Source: Centroberyx gerrardi
Taxonomy: Eukaryota; Chordata; Actinopteri; Beryciformes; Berycidae
Direction of reading: 5' to 3'
Length of the DNA: 64,000 nucleotides
Assembly: GCF_048128805.1 (NCBI RefSeq)
Contig: NC_135998.1
Span: 17,011,656 to 17,075,655 of the forward strand
Position 1 is the first letter of the stretch. Each line of letters opens with the position of its first letter. The notes below the pieces were generated by a model. The model did not search any database, was not told where the DNA came from, and saw nothing but the letters and a program-made list of their open reading frames with translations. This document shows, one piece after another, positions 36,607-56,403 of this stretch. The translations under genes were made by a program, and so were the position numbers.

Positions 36607-37476
36607 ATGGAGGTTTCCTACATCAACTTCTCTGTACTCCTCATCTCTCAAAGACCCATCAATAACAGCCAGGGAGACCTGACGGTGTATGAGGGCTGCA
36701 AAGACATGCCTGCTGTCATCATCTGCTACCTGTGCCTGCAGTTCATCAACATGTTCCTGGGCATCCCGGCCAACATCATGGTGCTGTGGCTCATCCATAA
36801 GAACAAGGGCGACTCTTCCACCTCAGATATCTTCATCATGCACCTGGCGGTACTAGATGTCTTTTTCTGCCTCATCCCTCCACTGGAGCTGGCCAACATC
36901 GTCTACCTGACCACCAGCAGCACCTGGTACGTCCTGCGCTTCTTCTACGGCATCAAAGACTCCTCGCCGCTCTTCCTCTCCTGCATCTGCCTGGACCGCT
37001 ACATGGCCGTGCTCCACCCCATCACCTTCACCGAGCTCAAGGACCGCCGCCACCGGGCCGTCCTGGTCACCGTGGTGTGGCTGGTCACGCTGGCCTACGC
37101 CGCCGCCAAGTGCGTGGGCAACATTGCCAACTTCGAGCTGGTCTTCACGGTCATGATCCTCGCCGCATTCGCCTTCATGGTGTTCTGCAACATCGCGATC
37201 CTCTGGGCGCTCAGGCAGTCCGGCCCGGGCAGAGACGAGATGCACCCGGTGAAGAAGAGAGCCTTCAAGATGGTCCTCATCATCTTGGCCATCATAGTCT
37301 TCAACTACTTCCCACCTGTAGCACTGTTCCCCTTCCAGCACTACTTCTCTAGCGATGTGTTTCGTTGCTATATTCACTATCTTGCGTTTGGCTTGATGGA
37401 CTTCAGCAGCAGCATTCAGCCTGTGCTTTACCTGTCCAAGGAGAAGCTACCAAAGAGCTTCGGCCTCTGCTGCTAG
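36607..37476 (+). CDS. Orphan class A (rhodopsin-like) GPCR, intronless coding region
   Basis: The 289-residue protein starts at ATG 36607 (MEVSYINFSV); the open frame extends further 5' but has no earlier in-frame ATG. The N-terminus has two N-glycosylation sites (N7, N19). Seven hydrophobic segments are visible. TM1 has GIPANIMVLWLI, TM2 has HLAVLDVF, TM3 ends in an intact DRY (CLDRYMAVLHP), and TM7 ends QPVLYL where NPxxY is usual. TM6 has FNYFPP instead of CWxP. The position of the conserved TM3 cysteine, 25 residues before the DRY arginine, is Thr, and extracellular loop 2 is only about ten residues. Overall it resembles the P2Y/protease-receptor side of class A, but I cannot assign ligand or orthologue. 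An AATAAA at 37603-37608 fits its poly(A) signal. The receptor fold is sure; the subfamily is not. Confidence 0.88.
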   Translation: MEVSYINFSVLLISQRPINNSQGDLTVYEGCKDMPAVIICYLCLQFINMFLGIPANIMVLWLIHKNKGDSSTSDIFIMHLAVLDVFFCLIPPLELANIVYLTTSSTWYVLRFFYGIKDSSPLFLSCICLDRYMAVLHPITFTELKDRRHRAVLVTVVWLVTLAYAAAKCVGNIANFELVFTVMILAAFAFMVFCNIAILWALRQSGPGRDEMHPVKKRAFKMVLIILAIIVFNYFPPVALFPFQHYFSSDVFRCYIHYLAFGLMDFSSSIQPVLYLSKEKLPKSFGLCC

Positions 37477-38959
37477 GCCGACCAAGAGTGGCACGACTCA
37501 GATGGAGCAGGGCGAAATGTTGGCTTCTTTGTTTGCTGTCTGAAGTGTGATCATATATTATTCATGTCTTGTAAAATGTATCAATTTGCATTGTTGATGT
37601 GAAATAAAGTAGAACAAATTATGTTCTTGCTAGATCAGAAGTTGACAGATGTTGATTATTAGAAAGATACAATATGAACATGCACTTATTTGCATACTGT
37701 GTGGTATCAGCTCTTCTGGGAGCCATGAATGTGTAACATTTAAAACAATGTGTATGTACTCTGTGTGTGTATTCAGTGAAAATATAAACTATTAAGAATT
37801 TTTGTTGAGCGTTTCCTTCCGTTTTCAGGTATAAATGGCAAATATAAAGAGTAAATAAGGACGTTTAAAGAAACAACTTTTGCTGATCTTTTTAATTTAG
37901 ACATGAAGCACACAAAAGTAAAACTCCACGATATATTCCTAGTAGCAAATAGTCAGTTTAAAATACATTGCTAGGTAGGTATATTAATCAGTTGCCACGA
38001 CAAACAGTAGCCCTATCGTCATAAACATACTCCTACGTGTGTCAGTTATACATAATTCATGGTAGAAGACGTTTCCTGGTAGTACAACACACAGTCTAAG
38101 ACAAAGGCTCTAGAAGCTCAACATTCTTCAAGATCAGTATGGCTTGCAAAACAATTATTGATTTATTATTGAAAGCAGTTCAATCTGTATCGAACATGGC
38201 TGTCCCACACTCTAGCATTACTATACAAATACATTCTTGTCAGTTCAATAGATCTGCTGACTGTATAGTTAAAGCTATGTACAGCATAATATTAATGATT
38301 TGCATCTAGAATCAATGACGTAGCTCACATATTTTTAACCAGCGGCTACCAAGTGTATAAATGTGAACAGAAGCACCTTCATTTCACTAATAATGTTAAA
38401 CTTGATTGAGCTCCTTGATCTCTTTTCTCTTGCCCTCCTCCACAGGGAGGTCAGAGGTCAGAGGTCAGGGAACAGCACCTCTGGAGCTGGCAGGGACTGA
38501 GTGTCTTGCTCAAGGACACTTCAGCAGGGCGGATGCTTGTTGACACAGGGGCTTGAACCCGCGTCCTCCAGTTTCAGGACATTCTCTCTAAACACTAGCC
38601 AACCTGCCAAACGGTCTCACTAACAATTCATTCATCACAAGCATTTTCTTTTCCCATACAGCACTTCCAAAACATAAAAACAGACACTTTGGTAATATAT
38701 GCAACTCCAATTTGACAATAACATCACAGCTTTTGCTTGTAACTCTCACATTATTTTGAGAATTGTACAAAGTAAGGGAATGAAGTTTGAATGCAGACTA
38801 CAAGGAGAATAATAACCATTTACCAATCAAAGAGAATCATTCGTCATACAGTATTGCTGAATATTATATACCTACTAAATCACAGCAAAGATTAGACAAC
38901 AGTGTATTGCACTGTACCACAAATATCATATACAGCACTATTAATTCTCAGCTTTTAGA
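37477..38959. other. GPCR 3' UTR and zinc-finger gene 3' UTR, convergent
   Basis: The GPCR 3' UTR probably ends after AATAAA at 37603. On the minus strand the zinc-finger gene has a poly(A) signal candidate at 38162-38167. Between them is unique AT-rich sequence. A dispersed repeat lies at 38506-38608. Confidence 0.5.
38506..38608. repeat. Dispersed fish repeat fragment
   Basis: The block contains TGTCTTGCTCAAGGACACTT, then GGGCTTGAACCCGCGTCCTC, and a C/T-rich end. I recall this sequence as widely dispersed in fish genomes. A weakly similar core, GTGCCTTGCTTAAGGGCATT, is at about 58422. The parent element was not identified. Confidence 0.5.
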
Positions 38960-41638
38960 TTAGTCATCTAGAATTTGGTTCTCGTGTTTATCAGTGGCTG
39001 AAGGCGGCTCAGAATCAAGCGGCTCGGCTGCGTTGGCCTGCACTTGAGCCTCGCTGGCGTTTCCCTCACTCTGAGCCTTCTGCTCCTTGGCAGCATGCAT
39101 CTTTAGGTGCTTTTTAAGGGAGGACTGGTCAGTGTAGGTCTTGCCACACTGGCTGCAAAGGAAGACCTTCTCTTTGGTGTGGACGAGCTCGTGTCTCTTC
39201 AGGTGGCCTGACCTGCTGAAGCTCTTGCTGCAGTAGGAGCAGATGTATTCCTTCTCCCCTGTGTGAGTCCTCAGGTGCAGCTTTAGGCTGCTGGCCACCG
39301 TGAATTTCTTCCCACACTCGTTACAGCTGTACGGCCTTTCTCCTGTGTGCATCCGCATGTGTATGGTGAGGTGTCCGGCCTGGCTGAAGGTCTTCTTACA
39401 CAGCTCGCAGCTGTAGGGCCTCTCCCCAGTGTGAATCCTATAATGTGTTTTGAGGTCGCCCAGACCGTTGAACCTTTTCCCGCACTGAGCGCAGCAGTAT
39501 GGCTTCTCACCAGTATGGATCCTCTCATGTATGCGCAGGTTGCCTGCGTTGCTGAAAGTTTTACCGCACTCCTTGCAACTGTAAGGCCTCTCTCCTGTGT
39601 GAGTTCGTAAGTGGACTTTGAGCTGGTTGTGCTCGTTGAAGCGCTTCCCGCAGTAAGGGCAGGAGTAGGGCCTCTCTCCAGTGTGGACACGTTTGTGTAT
39701 CCTGAGCTGACTGGGATGGGCGTACGTCTTGCTGCAGATATTGCAGCTGTAGGGCCTCTCCCCTGTGTGGGTACGCTTGTGGGACTTGAGGAGGTCGGCC
39801 CGTCCGAAGCGCTTGCCACAGTAGCTGCAGCTGTGGGCCTTCTCGCCGCTGTGGGTCTTGATGTGGATATTGAGGGAGGTTGCTCGGCTAAATGTCTTGG
39901 GACATATGGGACAGCGCAAAAAGTTGTCACGAGTCTCCAAAAAATCTGCTGGATCAGCAGCTGAATTATTTTCCCCACGCTTTACTTCTTCTGGCATGAA
40001 AACCTCTCCGCTCATTCCGGCAGGATCCATCTCTGACTCGGGGTAATAGCTCAGCAAATGCTCCTCAGAGGAGAACCCCGCCTTAGAGAAGCCGTCCTCA
40101 TCGCCATACTGCAGCCTCCCATTCGGCTCCTCGTCCTCCGGTTTGACGAACTGCCTGTCCTCATCCTCGCTGGCCTCCATGTAGCTGTCAGAAACAATGG
40201 TGACTCTAACTTCGCTGTCGCTGCCTCTGGAGTCCTGCTCCGGGCCGGGAGACGGCTGCAGAGCTGTATACGCATCATGACTGTCATAACTGACTTCTGT
40301 GCTCTCAGACTTTATTGGCCTGACTGTTAGGTTGAGAAGGGACGAAGGCTTGGAGAGGTCAATAGCACAGCCGTCATCCAGGCCGGGTTCTGTCTTAATG
40401 GATAACAAGGTTTGGTTGGACACACTAGCCTCTGATGTGTTCATACACGGTTCTTCTACCATGTGACTGGCTTGCAGCAAAAAGGAAGCGGCTCCTCTGC
40501 TCTCCCTCATCTTGTCTTTATGCTTCCTCCTGGAGCTCTTCTTGTCACTGCTGCGGATGGACATTTTGAACGAGCCCTGGGCCGAGGTGACGGGAGGAAG
40601 AGTCCATTCTGAAGGCGACGACTTTTGAGCAGCATCTTGTTCACTTTTGTCTGTGGAAATGCAAGGTCAAAATTATAAACAAAATAGTTCAGACTGTGAT
40701 TTATTGACATACATATCCTACACTATAATAACTCAGCTAATATACTTAATTATCTGTGAAAGACTTAACTGAATAAACAATAGATTGATCTTGTGACAGC
40801 AATAAAGCAGTTTGGACAAACTCAGTGACCCAGTTTGACACTAGGCTCGTGAAGATTTAACCTGGGGATGCTTGAAGGGGCATTAAGTAATTATAATTAT
40901 TAATAATGTATGACTTTTATTGACCTATCAGCAACCAAGACATTTCAATAACACTGTCAGGTCTCTGGCACAGCTTACGGTGGAAATTTGTATTCCAAAT
41001 TGACAGAAATATTAGTCACATTTTCGAGTAAACTAGCTAATTACAGCAGAAATTCATCAGAGACATCTAGTGAAGAGGTGATGTGTTACGATGCAAGATA
41101 GTACTGCTTTGTCATTTGTTGACATTTTGATTTTGACTGAGAATAAGGGGTCTGAAAGTGAGTTTTTGAAAACCAGAATATCTCAGCATTAATATTGATC
41201 AACGATCCTATCAAACCCCCCGCAGTTAACTTGTGGTCATTTTGCTCTGTGGGACAGTAAAAATCATACTTAATGCACCTTTAAGACATTAGTCTAACTA
41301 AGGGCTTGTAAACGGTTTCATGTCAGATGCCCAGATCTTTGCACTTTAGACCAGAGACCCCCTTCTTATAAAGCTTTTGTCCCAGGGAAAACCCATGTGA
41401 GGAAACTTTTGTTGTCTGCCTATACTGTAGCTGAAAAGTGATTCTTCTACATCCTCTCCTAGTGCTGACTTCTAGTTAATAAAATAAGACATTGAAATTC
41501 ATTAGTTTGTGTGCAGCATTTGTCGAATTAGACTGTCCTGCCAAGTCATACAGTACTAAAGGTGGAAAACCACTGGGGTTGGGAGCTAGGTGTTTCGAAA
41601 CCAAAGAGAACCTGGGTGTAAAAATTAAATCCAATGAC

Positions 41639-41700
<62 letters not shown>

Positions 41701-42032
41701 GGGAGAGCTTCATAATGTAACTGTTTTCTGACAGTGCATGAACAAAAGGTCAGTGACAGTATGAAGCTACGCTGTCCAGCCAGGGTTAATAAACAGTATT
41801 CCTGCATAACAATCAGTCTGTTGGCCACCATACCTCTAACATCAGACTCCGTGCTCTTCTGTGCATACAGTATCCGTCTAAGGTCTTCGTTTTCAGACTC
41901 AATCCTCTGAATTTTGCCCTGATACTCAGACAAGGTCCGGTCCACAGAATCCAGTATGTCGTTCACGGTCGCTTTGAAAATCTCGTTCAGTGATGACTCC
42001 AAGAAGATTTTCAGATCCTTCGACTTGGCCAT
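38960..42032 (-). CDS. C2H2 zinc-finger protein with ten fingers (two exons)
   Basis: Exon 1 is 41834-42032 (ATG at 42032, donor GTATGG) and exon 2 is 38960-40650 (acceptor TTCCACAG). Together they make 1890 bases and 629 residues in frame. Residues 1-66 ([19 protein letters not shown]) form an amphipathic helix and coiled coil of a type common at the start of fish zinc-finger proteins. The acidic middle carries IKTE, IKSE and VKPE, which fit the SUMO consensus, and AIDLSK, which is close to the CtBP-binding PxDLS motif. Ten consecutive C2H2 fingers fill about residues 310-585 with TGERPY or TGEKPY linkers; their recognition helices all differ. A DNA-binding repressor in the nucleus is the likely role. 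I cannot name an orthologue. All zinc ligands look intact. Its own stop is TAA at 38960-38962. Confidence 0.92.
40872..41284. mobile_element. Short non-autonomous DNA transposon with TTAA-type target
   Basis: The left end is TTGA followed by AGGGGCATTAAGTA (from 40876). The right end is TACTTAATGCACCT followed by TTAA (41281-41284). The inverted ends match at 13 of 14 positions and the target is TTGA against TTAA. It lies in the intron of the zinc-finger gene and has no coding capacity. Confidence 0.7.
41641..41696. repeat. (CA)n microsatellite
   Basis: About 28 uninterrupted units in the intron of the zinc-finger gene. Confidence 0.97.
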
Positions 42033-42250
42033 GTTGGACCAACCGGTAGTCGCTGAAAATAACTTACTGGGCAGTTTATACACAAATAAAACTATCTCGC
42101 AAAGTGGGTGTGTGCGGTACTGCTGCCGTGTGCGGAACAAACAAAGCGGAGCCAGTCGCAGTAAAGTGACGACGGGAAGCTGGTTTTGTTTTGCTGCCTC
42201 GAGACCTGGGCAGCATCTCTACCGCCCCCTACCGGTTTGGAGTAGATAGC
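42033..42250 (-). promoter_or_regulatory. Probable promoter and 5' UTR of the zinc-finger gene
   Basis: The region just upstream of the start codon has raised CpG content (for example CGGAACAAACAAAGCGG and GTGACGACGGGAAG, both written on the plus strand) and no TATA box. The placement rests on composition and position. Confidence 0.4.
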
Positions 42251-42361
42251 TGCACCAGGCGGGTAACAGTCGAGGTAATCCATGTTAACTGACACACCAC
42301 ACATAAATAATGACAATGATAATGATGCTAGTGAAAATAAGGAAGACAACAAGGAAAACAG

Positions 42362-42718
42362 CACTGTAGTAGGCTACTACCACTACTACTAATACTACTA
42401 ATGCTAGCCTACTACTATTGCTACTACTGGTACAACTACAATTAGATTACTTCTGCTACTACTACTATTACTACAGATTCTAGTACTACTACAACTACTA
42501 CTACTACTACTAATGCTACTAGCTACTACTACTCCTACATCTACTGCTACTACTGGTACAACTACTGCTACCATTACTGCTACTAGCCTACTACTACTGC
42601 TATTACTACTAACGTTACTACTACTGCTACTACCGCTACCTGACCGCTGCTAACGTTACTGCTACTACCACTACTACTGCTACAATTACTACTGCAGTGC
42701 TACTGCTACAACTACTAG

Positions 42719-42749
<31 letters not shown>

Positions 42750-42757
42750 GCTACTGT

Positions 42758-42789
<32 letters not shown>

Positions 42790-42915
42790 GCCTACTACTT
42801 CTACTGCTGCTACTACTACTACTACCTTTACTACTAGTACTACTACTACTACTAATAACAGTAACAAGCACACATGCAACAACAGCAATAATGCTAATAA
42901 TAATAATGCTAATAA
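42362..42915. repeat. Long (CTA)n trinucleotide repeat array
   Basis: Some 500 bases of interrupted CTA/ACT units with variants such as CTG, GCT and ATG, grading at the right into AAT units. It starts about 330 bases upstream of the zinc-finger start codon. Long Val and Ser runs in conceptual translations are artefacts. Confidence 0.93.
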
Positions 42916-45465
42916 TAATAATTTCTATCACTTTTTTAAAACATAATTTAAAAGTGCTTTAACAATCAAGTACAGGCAAATATCTTACTCATGAAATAAT
43001 CCAAAACAATTAAATCATAAGATAAAAAATAATAAGAGGGTAACAACAGCACAATAGAAAAATAACAGGATAAAAGACATTGCATAAAAGCAAGTTTACA
43101 AACATAAGAATGTAACCTATTACTTTTAAACAAGCCTTGAGATAACATCAGCTTCATGTCTGTCTGCAACACAGATTTGTATTAACCAGGCCTTCCTGCA
43201 TGATGTCAGAGACCTAGCCAGTAGGCTAACAGAAAGAGAAACACCCCATGGGCCCTTGACCCGGCCCTAGTAGAAATTGAATTAGGATGCCTTCTGGTTC
43301 TACCACATCATTCCTGGTGTCAGTTGCAGGAATGAAGTCGGGCCACTCCCCTGGCCTGACCTGTATGTGTGTGTGTGCCTGCATGCCTTCAGGACAGGGG
43401 GCGTGGCCCGGGGCCTCTCAGGTGTCTCTGAGCTCGGGAGTCGTCTGCCAATCACAATGTGCCTTTTCTTCCTCTTTGTTGCCACTTGCAGCTTTCTCCT
43501 TCTATCCCTCCTCTTAAGTTTCCTCTGGCTTCTCCAGGCATATCCGTTTAGAGGGGGAGCAGAGCAGAAGGAGTAGGCGGAAGTCTGATCGTGATCTATT
43601 CAAAATGGACAGGGGGCACAAAGGAGGAGGGCCGGGTCCCGACTAGGGCTTGTGACTTGTGACTTGTGACTTGCATGCATCTTGTGTGACACCACAGGCT
43701 AAAAGGCTGACTGACTCAAAGAGCGTGGCTGTGAGACTTGTTTATTGTGAGTGTGTGCAGCAGCCACAGAGACAATCAGCTGAGGGATAACAGTGTGTGT
43801 GTGTGTGTGTGTGTGTGCTTGTGTGGGTGTGTGTGTGTGCGTGTGAACGTCTCTGTGAGGGCTACACTCATTGACAGCGCTACAACCCTAGCATAGCAGA
43901 CTGGTGTGCCTTTCCCTCCCACAAGGCTTGACTTAAAGCCTCACAAGCCGACTGATCATATGATGTTGCCTTTAAGAGCCTAGAGGGGGTAAGTCTTGCT
44001 TCAAAGTCTAAAGATTTACTCCTAATGAATATTACACTGTTGTTTGAGGTTTGATAGTAGTAATGTTTACTTCTCTACCCATGGTAATGATACTAGGCAG
44101 TGTTTATCTTCTCTTTTCAGTTATTCATGCGTATTCCATATCTTTCATCATCCCTCATATTGTCAGGCTGTGTTCCTCTCTTTATTTCGTAGTCTCTCAT
44201 TGTTTTGTGTTTGTTTTTGTCATGCTGGTACTCGGCCTGACACTGAGGGATTTGTGTAATATTTTGTCACCCGTCTCTCCAGGCCTGTGATGTGCTGTGT
44301 GATGTTCCCATGCCCCACAAGTGACTTCTAGAGGCATTCTCCACTGAGAGGGCAGTCTGCGGCATATTTTCACAAGGTATTTTAATTGTAGGTATTATAA
44401 TTGTTTCACACCCATGTATCAGCTGACTTCATTTATTCTCATTCTCTCTTTGATGACGTTGAAAAAGTACTGTGTTAAAAGCTGTATACATTTCTGCAGT
44501 CATATCTGAACATCTTTTCTAAAGTTTTTATCATCAACAACACTGCCAAAGATCACATCAGACACAAAAGATCGTCGGTGTTATTATGTCAAACAGTGAA
44601 TTCCTCGTTTTCAAAGAGCATTGAGAGATTCCTATCAATACCGCTGAAACTGAAAATATAAACTTGGAATGGACAAAATTACACGCAGTTCCTTACTGAA
44701 ACAGAAAGTTCAGTTTATTATTAAACTGACAATTTGTCATTCGTAAAAGTTCAATTGAGACTAGACTATTTTTAAAGTTAATGCATCGATTTAGTTCTGT
44801 GTTATGAAATCTCAATCACTCCACTTTGTAAGCGCGGCTCGGCAGCAGGATTAGTTTGCAGCAGGATTCGTTTGCAGGCGATGCCCTTTGTTGATCTGTG
44901 AGTCTCTTCATTGGCCTTACATGTAGCTCTTGTTGCACCCTGACAGGAACTGAGAAGTGAGCACCCACACAGGAAATGTGGTCAAGACCTGTCCCGGATG
45001 TTGGTTACGTGACGTGAACAGAATAATGAAGATAGAGACAGCGATAGAAGAGAGAGAAAAAGAGAGGAAGAGAGAGAGAGATGGATAGACGAGGGCGAGA
45101 TCTTAAAGTAGGCAGAAAACGGAGGAGAATAAGAAAGAAATGTGGAAAGTGTGAAATCATTTCAACTGTGTTTAACAATACACAGTGTAGAGCTTTGAGA
45201 GCCAAGACGAGGAATCAAATATGGATGACAGTTTTGGTTGATGTTGTGTTGTCGACCTTTGTATCGCTGAGAGATGCCGTTGGTTTTGGTTGACGACTTT
45301 CAATAAATGTCATTTTTGACTCTTTCAGGGTTCAATCCATTACCCATAATAACTTGCAGTACAGTATGACGTTATGATAAGCACAGACAGTTAAACTGCT
45401 CACCAAAAACACCCCCGAACCCCACCCTCTGCCTCTCTGTTCTCTTAATCATTACCATACACCTC

Positions 45466-45532
<67 letters not shown>

Positions 45533-46335
45533 TGTCTCTCTCTCACTCTCTCTCTGTCTCTCTCTCTCTCTCTCTCACTCTCTCATGCTCACTTGCTCGG
45601 CTGATTTTCTGTTTCTGTGGTCAGGAAGTACAAATGTGCTTTTGAAACATTTTGGTAAAAGTCATTGCACTGCACATCCGCAATGCCACGCCAAAAGATT
45701 TGACAAGTGAGTTGGAGCTAAAAAAAAAAAGACAGGTATTCCTCCCAAAGAATCTTAGTTGGATTATGTTGATATACAAGCGGTGAGTGTGCGTAGGATA
45801 TTTGTTTTGCCAGGACGGTAAAGACTGTATTTATCTCAGTTTTAGCTTGGATAGGTATGTGTTACTTGACTGTATGATGCTCTCCTCAGTAGTTTTTGAA
45901 TTTACTCTTTGTCACAGATCATAAATACATAGCCATTGCGTTGATAGTCCAAATCTGAATCAACATTTTTACTCTTCTACCAAATATAGTAGAGTTATTA
46001 GATATTATATAGTTAGAGTTTTTTGTGTATCATGCTAATCAGATGCCCCTCCATTCGGTTCCTCAAATATGTTTCTTTTTATATCAGGCATTGATGTAAC
46101 TTTGGAAGCTGTTCACGAAGAACCAGTTCAGCAAAACAATATTGTTTGTTTGGTTTTACTTGACATTAATCCTTTGCAAACACATGTGTCAGACCCTGGA
46201 AGTGGAGGGAAGAATTTCTCTGGTTGCTTTAGGGTGGAGGCATGGTGAAATAATTTTGTTACTATTTAAATAGCACTGTTACTCTTTCTTTTTTTACGCT
46301 TTTTTTTTTAACATTAATGTTTTCTCTCCTCACAG
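42916..46335. other. Spacer upstream of psd4 coding exons
   Basis: No coding exon was recognised. It has a GC-richer block at 43300-43640, a TG repeat near 43794-43840, and a CT/CA tract at 45471-45590. Because the first psd4 coding exon has a strong acceptor, at least one upstream exon should lie here or to its left of it; I could not place it. Confidence 0.5.
45471..45590. repeat. Compound (CT)n(CA)n(CT)n microsatellite
   Basis: About 20 CT units, 10 CA units, and further interrupted CT units. Confidence 0.93.
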
Positions 46336-46373
46336 ATCTTTGTTTATACGTTGGGCTGCAGCTCCAGAAGCTA

Positions 46374-54346
<7,973 letters not shown>

Positions 54347-55075
54347 AAGGTGATTTAGTGATAATATGACCGGGGAAATAGAGGTCGGCACGTTTCTGCT
54401 GTGCACTATGGGAACTGCAGTCTTCAGTCGTTTTAGTTTTTACAGCTCTGATGAATATGAACTGAAATAATTAGGGGATTCATTGAGGGGAGGGAGAAAC
54501 ACCAACTTCACATTTTAAATCTGCCTCGGCAAGTTTGCTGTTATTATTTCTTTTAGAGTCAGCTTTTCTGCATTTTCGTCATTTGCACTTTTACAAAAAA
54601 CAACCTCAAGGAATCCCTAACCCTAACTCTCTCAGGATAAGTCAGAAACTGATTCATATTCTGTGTTGAGTGACTCAAAATATCTGGACCTAAATTGTCT
54701 TGCTTTGTTTTGATAACTTGGCTCTGCAGTAGTACTAGGAATAGTATAAATTTGCTTTTATTTGCTTGTGTTGGCCTTTGGGCAAAAATACGCCTTGTCA
54801 GATTTCAACCACAAGAGGGTGCTGTAGTACAGGACAACTCTGAGTGAACGGATGGTACAAGATGCACTATCAGACATTTGCTGTTGCATTTTAAATAATC
54901 TTAATTGCACTTTTGTTCTTTTATGAATAGTGTATAAAATGATTTGATTTATGTGAGCATCTGTGATGTTAATGCCACCGTTACAGCTATATTTTACATA
55001 TGAAGGGTTCATTTTCAAAATGCTATATATCTGTTTTGGAAAAAAAAAAATATTGTCTAGGTTCATCATTCAATA

Positions 55076-55952
55076 TAGGGGAGACTGGGGATGGTTGTAA
55101 CACGTTTTGGTTCAGCATCTATAACTCAGCAGTTGTTTATACTAGATCTCTCAAACTTTGATGCAAGCTACCCCTATTTGTCAACTGCAAATAATAGACA
55201 TCTGCGACACAATCACAGGTTATGTGAAATAATGTCAAATACAAAGAGTTCAACTGTAACAACCTACGCCGTTCCTGGGGTGAGATGTGTCACAGTAACC
55301 GGCAGTGGATGTAAAGAAAATTTGCTGAATTAAGGCCCAAGCTGTGAAATTTGTACAAGAATTTTAATGAAGAATGTTTAAATAAATGCAATTTTTCAAG
55401 AAAATAAATTAAAGTTGATTTTTTTCTTGAACTTTAAACTTAAAATGGACCTTGTGTAACATTTTTTATATTTCTGCTCTAAATCAGTTTTGTAAACATA
55501 GGCCTAAATATCACATTTTCTAACTTTTAAACCTAAACTCTTTTCTGTTACATTTTCAACACAAATCGAAAATCTCTTCTGTTAACATCTCAACATAGTA
55601 AAACACTGTTTGTGTGTGTGTGTGTGCGTGCGTGTGTGTGTGTGTGAATAATAGTTGACTGTGTTGAAAACACTCTGAGGAAAGTGTTACTACTATCATC
55701 ATCCCTAACAGCCATTACATAGCTAACTGTTTTAGCATGTTTAAGTTTGAAGGAATGTAAACCCACAGGAATTTAAGTATTAATCAAAATCTAAACTTTA
55801 TCAGAAATTTTACTTTCTCCTCCCAAAATCATTTTCTTTGCTGTAAAATCCTCAGTGTTGCACACAGAGCCATGAAACGCCTCCTGTGAGCTCAAGAAGG
55901 AAGTGAGTGTACAATGATCACAACACCGTCGTCGAACATCCCATCTCCCCTA
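55076..55952. mobile_element. DNA element with TAGGGGAGA terminal inverted repeats
   Basis: The left end reads TAGGGGAGACTGGGGATGG and is followed by TTGTAACACG. The right end reads CATCCCATCTCCCCTA, whose reverse complement aligns with the left end with one gap and a mismatch. The GGGGAGACTGGGG plus TTGTAAC start is familiar from dispersed vertebrate DNA transposons. It has no clear coding region. It holds a TG microsatellite at 55612-55646. Confidence 0.6.
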
Positions 55953-56200
55953 GAAGATCCAGTCTGTAACAGTGTTTCATCATTTTGTTAACCATACACT
56001 ACTCTCCTTTAAAAAGTAGCAATTTGTTAGTGTTTTTCCCAAATACTGCACGTCTAAATTTTAGAATGAAACTCTTCACATATTATAGTTAAACTGCCAC
56101 TTCAATTACGAAACCGAATAATGTTGAATCTTCATTACGTATGTTATGGCGGCTGTAAAATGATAAGCCTCAGTGCTTTAGGTGGACCAGACCAGGAGGA

Positions 56201-56403
56201 CCGCGTGTGTGTGTGTGTGTGTGTGTGCGTGTGTGTGTGATCTCTCCCAGTGGCACGGGCCCCATTTTGTTCTCTTTCAGCCTGACATGTTGAGCAGCGG
56301 TCGGCCTGGGGTGGTTGACAATAAGAGCAGGATGTCTGGAATTAAGCGACCCCCCCCCAAACACACACACGCACGCGCGCACACACACACGCAGAAACAC
56401 ACA
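56201..56403. repeat. Two divergent dinucleotide tracts
   Basis: A GT run at 56201-56240 and a CA run with CG variants at 56360-56403 flank a non-repetitive block. Both produce spurious open frames. Confidence 0.9.

Noticed and set aside
36853-37377. 174-codon minus-strand frame across the GPCR
   Set aside because: It is the shadow of the receptor gene in GC-rich codons.
39283-39978. Other open frames within the zinc-finger exon
   Set aside because: They are shadows of the ten repeated fingers in other frames and strands.
44044-44290. Short hydrophobic open frames as a 5' exon of psd4
   Set aside because: No splice donor pairs with the 46336 acceptor in a convincing way, and the peptide is not like PSD4.
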